DNA of 44,188 nucleotides. Source: JAWPMV01 sp038527215. Lineage in GTDB: Bacteria > Bacteroidota > Bacteroidia > J057. Positions 1-7,495 of this stretch are shown piece by piece. The stretch is taken from assembly GCA_038527215.1 (NCBI GenBank), contig JBCBGC010000062.1, forward strand, positions 1-44,188, in the 5' to 3' direction. The position numbers and the translations under genes were made by a program. Within the stretch, counting starts at the first letter, position 1, and each line of letters starts with the position of its first letter. Under the pieces are notes generated by a model. It saw only the letters and a program-made list of their open reading frames with translations. It made no database searches and was not told the DNA's origin.

Positions 1-524
1 TCTTTTCCGTCAATGGTGGTGAGGTTTTTCTTTTCCCAATAAGCCTGCACTTCCTCCGGGCCTTTTTCATCCGCCCATTTTTTTAGAATGTCCCGATCTT
101 CTTTATAATCATATAAGGGCACGGCATAGCCACAAGAAGTCTGCACCAAATCGACCTGGAGGTCGAATATTTGCCTCCTGCCCCCTTGATCCGGAAAATG
201 GGCATATAATTCATCCCAGCCATCTTCCCCTACATGAACGGGCCTCGCTTTACCGTACAGGCGTAGGATCATGGGCTTTCCTTCAAAGGCACAAAACATG
301 ATGGTCATGCGCCCATTTTCTAGCACATGAGCAGCACTTTCGTTCCCACTTCCCGTGAGATTTAGCCAGATAATCCGATTCGGACCTAGCACGCGAAAAG
401 AATCCATGCCTTTAGGGGAAACATTTACCCGGCCGTCTGCGGCGGCGGTTCCCACAAAGAAGATTTTTTGCTCTTCCATAAAGGATTGGAGGTAGGGACT
501 GATTTCAGGGTATTGAGTAGCCAT
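1..524 (-). CDS. Pyridoxamine 5'-phosphate oxidase family protein (3' end outside window)
   Basis: The visible N-terminal 174 residues begin MATQYPEISPYLQSFMEEQK and run off the window edge. The segment VGTAAADGRVNVSPKGMDSF, followed by a strand containing WLNLTGSGNESAAH and a stretch around MTIMFCAFEGKP, is the flavin split-barrel fold of the PNPOx-like general stress/FMN-binding family. Members bind FMN or related flavins in the cytoplasm; the substrate is usually unknown, and this is not the true PdxH. The ATG at 522-524 is the first start after an in-frame gap. No Shine-Dalgarno is visible. It is co-directional with the downstream Nudix regulator but 65 bp separate them, so co-transcription is uncertain. 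Confidence 0.8.
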   Translation of the reverse strand, partial: MATQYPEISPYLQSFMEEQKIFFVGTAAADGRVNVSPKGMDSFRVLGPNRIIWLNLTGSGNESAAHVLENGRMTIMFCAFEGKPMILRLYGKARPVHVGEDGWDELYAHFPDQGGRRQIFDLQVDLVQTSCGYAVPLYDYKEDRDILKKWADEKGPEEVQAYWEKKNLTTIDGK

Positions 525-589
525 AAGGGGGGTGATTAAAAACCCTTGTACGATGGAGATCGGGAAGATGTTTACGGGTTGTTTGAGAT

Positions 590-1273
590 TTAGAAAAGAA
601 AGCCCTTTTCCGCTAGTTCAGCATATTTAGCCGCATCAAATTGGTATAAACGGGCGGCCCGGTGGGCTACCCCTTTTTGAAATTCTTCCAAGGGGATCAG
701 GTAATCCAGCCGGTTTATTTTTCTGCGAAAGTTGGACTTCTCCAGGGGTTCGCCGGTGATGGCCTCGTACAATTGTTGCAATTGCCAAAGGGTAAATTTT
801 TCCGGCAACAACTGCAGCCCCACAGGCTCATGAAGCGTCTTTCTTTTGAGGGTTTTGACCGCTTCTCCCAGAATCTCGTCGTGGTCGAAAACCAAAGGCG
901 GACAAGAAGATAATTCCTGCCAGATAGCTTCTGAGGCTTCTGGTCCAGGCTGAATGTGGATGACATCCGGGCGCACATGGGCATGATAGGCCAGGGTAAT
1001 GACCCGCTTTCCCGGGAACCGATTTACCCGTCCGAAGGCTTCCAGTTGTTCCAGGTAGATTTCCTCGGCCCCGGTGTGTTCTTTCAACACCCGGCGAGAA
1101 GCTTCATCTATATCCTCATCGTCATAAACGAAGCCTCCGGGCAAGGCCCACTTACCCCTTTCCAATTCTTGATCCCGTTTGATCAGCAAGACACGCAGAT
1201 TCCCTTCCTTAAAGGATAATATAACGCAATCGACAGAGAGGTCAGGAATGATGGTACGGTTTGAAAGCTCCAT
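590..1273 (-). CDS. NrtR/AraR/XylR-type Nudix-related transcriptional regulator, probable xylose regulator
   Basis: This 227-residue protein has an N-terminal Nudix fold (about residues 10-140) and a C-terminal winged-helix region (about 150-227, with FRRKINRLDYL), the architecture of the NrtR family. The Nudix box spans about G47-A69. It keeps GGFVYDDE, but the catalytic REUxEExGU part reads RVLKEHTGA, so two catalytic positions are lost and hydrolysis is unlikely. It would then act as a ligand-sensing repressor or activator. It is divergent from xylA across a 148-bp gap, matching sugar-sensing NrtR paralogues of Bacteroidetes such as AraR. The xylose role is inferred from this arrangement. 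A second, catalytically intact paralogue lies at the other end of the window. Confidence 0.85.
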   Translation of the reverse strand: MELSNRTIIPDLSVDCVILSFKEGNLRVLLIKRDQELERGKWALPGGFVYDDEDIDEASRRVLKEHTGAEEIYLEQLEAFGRVNRFPGKRVITLAYHAHVRPDVIHIQPGPEASEAIWQELSSCPPLVFDHDEILGEAVKTLKRKTLHEPVGLQLLPEKFTLWQLQQLYEAITGEPLEKSNFRRKINRLDYLIPLEEFQKGVAHRAARLYQFDAAKYAELAEKGFLF

Positions 1274-1362
1274 AAATGAGAAATATGCCTGAGGAGAGGC
1301 GGCAGGGAAAAGCCCTTTAAAATGGGCAAAAAAGGCGATTTCTAAAAATCTGACGTTCTTTT

Positions 1363-1394
1363 TTTGGAGGGATTAAAAAAAAGATTTACTTTTG
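1363..1394 (+). promoter_or_regulatory. Bacteroidetes-type promoter of xylA
   Basis: A TTTG at 1363-1366 is followed after 20 bp by TACTTTTG at 1387-1394, matching the Bacteroidetes -33/-7 consensus (TTTG, about 20 bp, TAnnTTTG). Transcription would begin near 1401, which favours the ATG at 1422 as the xylA start over TTG 1392 or ATG 1401. The -7 box overlaps a short inverted repeat, TTTTG-gt-CAAAA (1390-1401), a possible operator for the divergent regulator. The operator assignment is weak. Confidence 0.6.
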
Positions 1395-1421
1395 GTCAAA
1401 ATGACAATAACAAAGCTAGTC

Positions 1422-2783
1422 ATGAATACTTCTGCATCGTCTATACATTTTGGAAGCCCTCTGATCGGAGAGGTGGAATATTTTCCTGGAATTGGAAAAA
1501 TTCCTTTTGAAGGACCCCAGTCCAGGAATCCTCTGGCCTTTAAATATTATGATGAAAATCGGAGGGTAGGGGATAAGACGATGCGGGAGCACCTCCGATT
1601 TGCAGTGGCTTACTGGCACAGCTTCTGTAACACCGGAGACGATCCCTTTGGTTGGGGACCTAAAAGCTATCCCTGGTTGGCGGAAAAGGATGCCGTCCAG
1701 CGAGCTAAAAACAAAATGGACGCTGCCTTTGAGTTTTTTACCAAACTCGGGGTTCCTTACTACTGCTTTCATGACGTGGATGTGGTAGATGAAGGAGAGG
1801 GCGGTTTGTTGGGCTTCGAAAAAAGGCTGATCAGCCTGACAGAATATGCCGCAGAAAAGCAGGCCGCTTCGGGCATCCGTCTGCTTTGGGGCACCGCGAA
1901 CCTCTTTTCCCATCCGCGGTATATGAATGGAGCCGCGACCAACCCTGACTTTCAGGTGGTGGCCTACGCCGCAGGACAAGTCAAGCAGGCATTAGATGCC
2001 ACCATCGCCCTGGGCGGAGAGAATTATGTCTTTTGGGGCGGTAGAGAGGGATATTTATCCTTGCTGAATACTGATATGAAACGAGAGTTGGACCATTTGG
2101 CTCGTTTTCTTCATATGGCGAAAGACTATGCCCGAAGCCAGGGATTCACCGGGACCTTCTTCATTGAACCCAAGCCCATGGAACCGACCAAACATCAATA
2201 TGATTTTGACTCGGCCACGGTCCTTGGCTTCCTGCGGGAATATGACTTAATGGAGGATTTTAGCCTGAATATTGAGGTGAATCATGCGACGCTGGCCAGC
2301 CATACCTTCCAGCATGAACTGCAAGTCGCCGCCAATGCTGGGAAACTCGGGTCGATTGATGCTAACCGTGGGGATTACCAGAACGGATGGGATACAGACC
2401 AATTCCCGATCAACCTCTACGAAATCACCCAAGCCATGCTGGTCATTCTGGAAGCCAAAGGCATACAAGGGGGCGGCATCAACTTTGATGCGAAGACCCG
2501 CCGAAACTCTACGGATCTGGAGGATTTATTCATTGCACATATAGGGGGGATGGACGTTTTTGCCCGGTCCTTGCTGATCGCTCATGCGATCATGACAGAC
2601 TCTCCTTATCTGGCGAAAAGACAGGAGCGCTACGCATCCTTCGATGCGGGCTTGGGGGCAGGATTTGAGCAAGGGAAGCTCAGTCTTCAGGAGTTGCGAA
2701 ATGTTTCCCTGGAGCTTGGCGAACCGCAGCAGAAATCCGGAAAACAAGAATGGTTCGAAAATTTGATCAACCAATACATCTAA
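1422..2783 (+). CDS. xylA: Xylose isomerase
   Basis: This cytoplasmic enzyme interconverts D-xylose and D-xylulose using two divalent metal ions. The 453-residue length and N-terminus (YFPGIGKIPFEG) are those of class II xylose isomerases. Visible motifs are YYCFHDVD with the catalytic His near residue 117, VFWGGREGY, FFIEPKP with a metal-ligand Glu near 249, EVNHATLASHTFQHEL, and SIDANRGDYQNGWDTD. The start at 1422 was chosen from the promoter position; ATG 1401 or TTG 1392 would add up to 10 residues. No xylulokinase gene follows, so the rest of the pathway must lie elsewhere. Expression is probably controlled by the divergent Nudix-type regulator. Confidence 0.95.
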   Translation: MNTSASSIHFGSPLIGEVEYFPGIGKIPFEGPQSRNPLAFKYYDENRRVGDKTMREHLRFAVAYWHSFCNTGDDPFGWGPKSYPWLAEKDAVQRAKNKMDAAFEFFTKLGVPYYCFHDVDVVDEGEGGLLGFEKRLISLTEYAAEKQAASGIRLLWGTANLFSHPRYMNGAATNPDFQVVAYAAGQVKQALDATIALGGENYVFWGGREGYLSLLNTDMKRELDHLARFLHMAKDYARSQGFTGTFFIEPKPMEPTKHQYDFDSATVLGFLREYDLMEDFSLNIEVNHATLASHTFQHELQVAANAGKLGSIDANRGDYQNGWDTDQFPINLYEITQAMLVILEAKGIQGGGINFDAKTRRNSTDLEDLFIAHIGGMDVFARSLLIAHAIMTDSPYLAKRQERYASFDAGLGAGFEQGKLSLQELRNVSLELGEPQQKSGKQEWFENLINQYI

Positions 2784-2816
2784 ACTGCTAGTAAGTAGTT
2801 AGTTGCTTTTTTGTAG

Positions 2817-2849
2817 AGGCTGCCTGTAGGGGCAGCCTTATTTTTTTTG
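2817..2849 (+). terminator. Rho-independent terminator of xylA
   Basis: A perfect 8-bp stem, AGGCTGCC (2817-2824) with GGCAGCCT (2831-2838), has a 6-nt loop and is followed by TATTTTTTTT. It lies 33 bp after the xylA stop codon, so xylA is probably a single-gene transcript. Confidence 0.85.
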
Positions 2850-2966
2850 TCCTAATAACAAGCTCTTAGTTCCCTTTGCCAATTGCTTACATAATCTGCC
2901 AACAAATTTTTAATTTGAGCCAACAGTCTTTTCCTGGGATCGTTTTCTAGATAGACACTGAACACC

Positions 2967-5087
2967 ATGCTGAAACTTAAACTGAGCGTGAGCCTGCTAG
3001 GGCTCCTGATGATGGGGCTGGGCCTGAGCCTGGCCCAGGATACTGAAAAACAAAGCAAACCTGGCGCCTATGAAGGCTATTCTCAGGAAGCTTATAAGGA
3101 ATGGAAACGGATTTCCACCTATGTGACCATGTCCGATGGTACCCGATTGGCCACCGATGTGTTGATCCCTCAGATCGGTCCGCCCAAAGAGTCTTTTCCG
3201 GTGGTTTTTCAATTTACCCCTTACGGACGCTCCTACATGCTGCCCAAAATGGGACCAGTTAAGCATTTGGTTTCCAAGTCCATGGGCCTGGGATGGGGGC
3301 CAGAATATGACCAGGGTATCATTCCCTATGTAGAACGCTTGCTCAAGCATGGGTATGTGGTGGTTACTGCAGATTTGCGGGGTACCGGCGCTTCTTTCGG
3401 TTCGAATACGCCCCTCATGCCTCAGTTTGGGCAGGATGGGAAAGAACTGATTGACTGGATTGGAGAGCAGAGCTGGTGTGATGGCAAGGTAGGCATGATG
3501 GGGCCCTCCTACCTGGCCTGGGTCCAGTATTTTGTCGCTGCCCAACGTCCCAAAAACCTGGTGTGTATTGCTCCGGAGGTGATGTTTTTCGATGTATTTA
3601 CCGGGGGCTTTCGACCCGGTGGCATCGCGGCAAAGCGGTGGGTACAAGGTTTTAGCGATCACTTGTTCAACATCAACTCCAACCTGTATAAGCTCAAAGA
3701 TAATTTGGTGCCGGCTCTTTCAGTCATTGATGAGGACGGTGATGGAAAACTCAATGACGAACGCCCCAAAATGGATTCTGCCTCTCTGGCCCAAGGGCTT
3801 CCACCGGTCTACCGGGATGGCAACACGCGCCAGGAAAATTTGTACTATCAGGCCACGCTGGATCATATGAACAATGTTCGGATCAGCCAACTGCTGGATT
3901 TGGAATATGCCTATTTCGATGTGAATGGTCCACCGCCCCTAGACAAGCAGACCTATATGGAATCCAGTCCGGGTTATATGGCTCAGGAGCTTGCCCAGGC
4001 CGGCATCCCTATTTACAGCATGGGAGGATGGTTTGATGGATTTGCGAAAGGCTCCGTCAAGATGTTTGCCACCTTGGATCATCTGGACCTCAATTATAAC
4101 CGCCTGCTGATGGTTCCGCGTTTTCACCTGCCAGGTGTTACGAAGGAGTATCGGAAATATACCGGGTTTCCGGATAAATATATGCCCATGCATGGCGCGG
4201 AATTACACCGGTTTTTTGATCATTACCTCAAAGGAGTGGACAACGGCTTTGATCAGGAACCTCCGGTTTGTTTGTACGTGATGAACGAAGGATGGCGCTT
4301 TGAAGAAAGCTGGCCGCTGGAAAGAGAAATTCCGACAGATTTTTTCCTGGGAGAAAATCAAAGATTGAGCCTTCAGGAAAGTCCTGAAGGTCAGGATGCC
4401 TATCAGGTGGACTTCTCTCACAACAACCATTTTGGAAAGGATTCCATCAACCGTTGGACCATGACAGATGGTGCGCCGGATGATGTGATGAACCGGACCA
4501 AAGCAGACCGCAAAACCCTGGTGTATGAAACCGCAGCCCTAACCCAGGATGTGGAAATCACCGGCCATCCTATCGTACACCTTTGGGTGAGTTCTAATCA
4601 GTCCGACGGGGACTTTTTTGTCTACCTCTCCGAAGTAAATGAAAAGGGAGAAGCGATCTACATTACGGAAGGTCAGCTCCGGGCAGGGTATCATGCCTCC
4701 TTCCCTGATGATGACCAAATCGGAGGGAGAGTAGATGTAAAGCCGGATCTACCCTGGCATGGATATAAAAAGGATGATTATCAGGCGGAGCCGCTGGCAA
4801 ACGGGAATCTGCTGGAGCTGGTGTTCGATCTACAACCCACCTCCTGGAAGGTTCAAAAAGGGCGAAAGATTCGGATTTCCATTGCCGGAGCTGATGCTTC
4901 TACGTTCGAAAAGAATCCTTTTTTATGTCCGGATGGCAAGTGTCCTGAAACCGAGATCAAGGTGCATAGGGGGCCAGAGACGCCTTCCAGAATTGTGCTG
5001 CCGGTGGTTCCCGCCAAGCAGGTAATCGCCGAAGAGGAAGATAAGGAGATTCCTGCCGCTGGGCTTGGAGGAGAAGAAAACAACTAA
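2967..5087 (+). CDS. Secreted CocE/NonD family alpha/beta hydrolase (S15-like acylase or peptidase)
   Basis: This 706-residue protein starts with a signal peptide (LSVSLLGLLMMGLGLSLAQ), so it acts in the periplasm or outside the cell. The S15/CocE alpha/beta-hydrolase core has a visible catalytic triad: Ser181 in MMGPSYLAW, Asp357 in GGWFDGFAKG and His387 in VPRFHLPG, corresponding to the cocaine esterase triad. A C-terminal jelly-roll domain (about 480-690, DVEITGHPIVHLWV...) is typical of X-Pro dipeptidyl peptidases and alpha-amino acid ester hydrolases. An unusual insert near residue 255 (DEDGDGKLNDE) resembles an EF-hand or dockerin calcium loop. The substrate cannot be told. The next gene starts 8 bp after the stop, suggesting co-transcription. 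Confidence 0.88.
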   Translation: MLKLKLSVSLLGLLMMGLGLSLAQDTEKQSKPGAYEGYSQEAYKEWKRISTYVTMSDGTRLATDVLIPQIGPPKESFPVVFQFTPYGRSYMLPKMGPVKHLVSKSMGLGWGPEYDQGIIPYVERLLKHGYVVVTADLRGTGASFGSNTPLMPQFGQDGKELIDWIGEQSWCDGKVGMMGPSYLAWVQYFVAAQRPKNLVCIAPEVMFFDVFTGGFRPGGIAAKRWVQGFSDHLFNINSNLYKLKDNLVPALSVIDEDGDGKLNDERPKMDSASLAQGLPPVYRDGNTRQENLYYQATLDHMNNVRISQLLDLEYAYFDVNGPPPLDKQTYMESSPGYMAQELAQAGIPIYSMGGWFDGFAKGSVKMFATLDHLDLNYNRLLMVPRFHLPGVTKEYRKYTGFPDKYMPMHGAELHRFFDHYLKGVDNGFDQEPPVCLYVMNEGWRFEESWPLEREIPTDFFLGENQRLSLQESPEGQDAYQVDFSHNNHFGKDSINRWTMTDGAPDDVMNRTKADRKTLVYETAALTQDVEITGHPIVHLWVSSNQSDGDFFVYLSEVNEKGEAIYITEGQLRAGYHASFPDDDQIGGRVDVKPDLPWHGYKKDDYQAEPLANGNLLELVFDLQPTSWKVQKGRKIRISIAGADASTFEKNPFLCPDGKCPETEIKVHRGPETPSRIVLPVVPAKQVIAEEEDKEIPAAGLGGEENN

Positions 5088-5095
5088 GCGCAAGT

Positions 5096-6250
5096 ATGGA
5101 TACCCTCAGTCTTTTTCACCTCTTGCTATTGGTTGGAGCCGTTCAGGGGATTGTTATGGGGGGTAGTTTATGGTTGTACAAAGGAGAAAAGCAAAAGGCG
5201 AATCGGCTCCTGGCGTTAATGCTTTGGTTTCTGGCTTACCGGCTGGTCGTGCTGGTGCTGTGGGACTTGAATATTGCCACCCAGCAATCTATCTGGTATC
5301 ATGTGTTCCTGGAATACAACTGGGTATTTGGTCCTTTGCTATTTTTCTATGTCAAAGCCTATCTGTGGCCTGATTTTCGGATTAATCGGAAAGATTGGCC
5401 TCATTTCATCCCAGTCATCCTCGAATTCTGTTTCAGCAATTTTATCAAGACCCAGAACTTTTTTTGGGACGGAACCCGGGAAAGCCTGAGCTGGGCCGGT
5501 TATTACGGGTACTACCTATGGATGCATACGCCCTTTCAGTTGATGGTGGCTTCTGGCTTGGTGTGGTGGTATGTCATGAAATCCCGCAAGCTCATCAATA
5601 CCTACACGGCTTCCGAAACGCAGTTGGTCGAAATCGATCAGGTAAAGTGGCTCAAGAAAATCCTGTTCGGATATCAGATGTTTGTCGGGCTGATGGTACC
5701 TATCGGACTGGCAGATTATTTCTTTTTTGACTACGCTTTCAATCCCTGGTATATCTTTCCCCTTTATGGTGGATTGGCCATCATTACCTATAGCCTGGGC
5801 ATGCAGGGATTTGCTCGCCGCAATGAAGTCTACCTAAAGGCACCGGCTGGGCCCGCCACGACGCAGCTCCCACCGACCAAACTTCCTCCTCAGGAGCAAG
5901 AGCAGATTGACCGCTTGTTGCGGAGCATGTCTGAAGAAAAATTATTTACCAATTCGCAGCTCTCTTTGGCGGACCTGGCCGAAGCCAACCACCTCAAGCC
6001 CTATCAACTCACCCAGATCCTGAATCGTCATTTGGAGAAAAATTTCTCCGACTTCGTCAATGCCTATCGGGTAGAAGAGGCGACCCGATTGATGAAGGAC
6101 AAAACCGGCCCGCCTAAGACCTTGCTGGCCATCGCATTTGAGGCTGGTTTCAATTCCAAGGCATCTTTTAACCGCATCTTCAAAAAAATTACGGGTCTTT
6201 CCCCCCGAGAAATGAGAGAGCAGGCCTATCAAAACGGCTCAATTTCCTAA
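5096..6250 (+). CDS. Membrane-bound AraC family transcriptional regulator
   Basis: This 384-residue regulator has an N-terminal half made of several hydrophobic helices (LLLLVGAVQGIVMGGSLWLY, ALMLWFLAYRLVVLVLW, and more to about residue 240). The C-terminal AraC double helix-turn-helix covers about 265-375 (LSLADLAEANHLKPYQLTQI and LLAIAFEAGFNSKASFNRIF). This architecture is common in Bacteroidetes, where the membrane part probably senses a signal. The ATG lies 8 bp after the hydrolase stop, so the two are likely one transcript. Two 14-bp direct repeats with 21-bp periodicity begin at its own stop codon and are a plausible binding site. The ligand is unknown. Confidence 0.88.
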   Translation: MDTLSLFHLLLLVGAVQGIVMGGSLWLYKGEKQKANRLLALMLWFLAYRLVVLVLWDLNIATQQSIWYHVFLEYNWVFGPLLFFYVKAYLWPDFRINRKDWPHFIPVILEFCFSNFIKTQNFFWDGTRESLSWAGYYGYYLWMHTPFQLMVASGLVWWYVMKSRKLINTYTASETQLVEIDQVKWLKKILFGYQMFVGLMVPIGLADYFFFDYAFNPWYIFPLYGGLAIITYSLGMQGFARRNEVYLKAPAGPATTQLPPTKLPPQEQEQIDRLLRSMSEEKLFTNSQLSLADLAEANHLKPYQLTQILNRHLEKNFSDFVNAYRVEEATRLMKDKTGPPKTLLAIAFEAGFNSKASFNRIFKKITGLSPREMREQAYQNGSIS

Positions 6251-6283
6251 AAAAGGACTCAATTCGTCCAAAAAAGGACTCAA
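6249..6283. promoter_or_regulatory. Candidate AraC-type operator: two 14-bp direct repeats spaced 21 bp
   Basis: The sequence AAAAAAGGACTCAA occurs at 6249-6262 and again, identically, at 6270-6283, a period of exactly 21 bp (two helical turns). A related GGCTCAA begins at 6236. The first copy overlaps the stop codon of the AraC-family gene, and the pair lies 60-95 bp upstream of the next gene. Same-face direct half-sites are how AraC proteins bind, so this may control the 6343-7455 operon. Function is inferred. Confidence 0.45.
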
Positions 6284-6342
6284 AAAAAGAATTGAGGCGC
6301 CTGAGCCGTGATCGCTTCCCACCTTGAGGAAAATTAATCCTC

Positions 6343-6852
6343 ATGAAAAATATATTAGCGATCTTATGTTGGTGCTGCTTCGGAGGGGCCTTACTGGGGC
6401 AGGAACTCACCCCCCAGACGGCTCCCCTTCCAGAAAAATTCCAGGGCCTGGAACCCTTGATTGAAGTAACCCATTTCCCCTCGCCCGTCAAGGCCTCCGT
6501 CGATCCCGATAGACCCGGGTCCTATTTTTGGAAACATACCACCACCTTGTTCTCCGTGTCTGAAGATATTCAGATAGAGGAAGGCGGCGCCTATCTCTTT
6601 TACAACCAGCAGTGGAACCTTCGGATTACCTACGCTGCAAAATCCTTCGCCAAATTGTTCGGCGTGAAAAAGGCTTTCTTGAAAAAAGGTCAACCCTATT
6701 CCTTTGTGGATAATTGGCGGCGTGATAGTCGCTTGTACGGTGGCTGGGCCATGTGGTATGTCATCGGCACCACGGCGGATGGAAAGCGGGTTTACGGAGT
6801 CGGCAAGTTGGATACTGTCGGTGAACTCTACCCAGGCCATTCTCAACCATAA
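6343..6852 (+). CDS. Secreted protein of unknown function
   Basis: The 169-residue product begins with a signal peptide (MKNILAILCWCCFGGALLGQ), so it is exported. I do not recognise the mature domain. It contains aromatic-rich segments (FWKHTTTLFSVSEDIQI, YLFYNQQWNLRITY, SRLYGGWAMWYVIGT), suggesting a small beta-rich fold. It lies 27 bp upstream of a YceI gene in the same direction and downstream of the candidate AraC operator, so the two secreted proteins are probably co-expressed. An inverted repeat, TGAGGA (6325-6330) with TCCTCA (6338-6343), ends on the A of the start codon and could form a small hairpin over the translation start. Confidence 0.65.
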   Translation: MKNILAILCWCCFGGALLGQELTPQTAPLPEKFQGLEPLIEVTHFPSPVKASVDPDRPGSYFWKHTTTLFSVSEDIQIEEGGAYLFYNQQWNLRITYAAKSFAKLFGVKKAFLKKGQPYSFVDNWRRDSRLYGGWAMWYVIGTTADGKRVYGVGKLDTVGELYPGHSQP

Positions 6853-6879
6853 TCATCTCTCACCATTAATTTTGAAAAA

Positions 6880-7455
6880 ATGAAAACCATCCAAATATTT
6901 TTTGCCCTGTTTTTCTCTTTAGGATTGGCACCTGCTCAAACCTGGTTGCTGGAAGTGAAGCAAAGTCAAGTCGATTGGACTGGAAAAGCTGCCTTCTCTG
7001 CTTATAGCCTTTCCGGTACCTTAAGCCCTGCCTGGGCGAACTTTACCCTGGCCGACGGGACCATGACTTCTGCCCAGCTGACCATCAATATGAAATCCCT
7101 GGCTGCCTCGGATAAGGACTTACAAAAGCACCTACGCTCCAAGGATTTTTTCGAAGTAAAGAAGTATCCCAAGGCATCCTTTACCCTGACAGAACCGGTG
7201 AAGCTAGCACCTGGAGAAGCGAAGTTAAGCGGAAGGTTGACCATCAAAGGCGAAACGCATCCCATTCAGTTTACGGCCCTTATGGCCAAAGAGCAGGGTC
7301 AATGGAGCTTGAAGGGGAAGATGGTGATCGATCGTACGAAATATGGAATCTATTACAATAGCCCTAACTTTTTTGACAACCTGAAAGGGCAGGCCATTGC
7401 CGATGAATTTGAACTGGCGTTTGATTTACGCTTTTCACCGAGTCCACAACCTTGA
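6880..7455 (+). CDS. YceI family periplasmic lipid-binding protein
   Basis: This 191-residue secreted protein has a signal peptide (IQIFFALFFSLGLAPAQ) and the YceI beta-barrel. The conserved middle and end read LKSKDFFEVKKYPKASFTL-like at residues 87-105 (here HLRSKDFFEVKKYPKASF), then LTIKGETHPIQF and DRTKYGIYYNSP. YceI proteins bind isoprenoid or amphipathic lipids in a lipocalin-like barrel; the ligand here is unknown. The gene follows the unknown secreted protein by 27 bp. A TAATTTTG at 6867-6874 resembles a -7 element but sits so close to the ATG that any transcript from it would be nearly leaderless. Confidence 0.9.
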   Translation: MKTIQIFFALFFSLGLAPAQTWLLEVKQSQVDWTGKAAFSAYSLSGTLSPAWANFTLADGTMTSAQLTINMKSLAASDKDLQKHLRSKDFFEVKKYPKASFTLTEPVKLAPGEAKLSGRLTIKGETHPIQFTALMAKEQGQWSLKGKMVIDRTKYGIYYNSPNFFDNLKGQAIADEFELAFDLRFSPSPQP

Positions 7456-7495
7456 AAGTGCGCAGTATCTCTTAGTTCGTATGGGGAGAGGAAGC

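Noticed and set aside
1416..1979. Minus-strand frame of 187 codons over xylA
   Set aside because: Antisense to the well-supported xylose isomerase; no family resemblance.
2852..3058. Minus-strand frame with a protein-like end (ENDPRKRLLAQIKNLLADYV)
   Set aside because: It overlaps the signal peptide region of the CocE-type gene and I cannot match it to a family; it might be a gene remnant, but the evidence is too thin to list.
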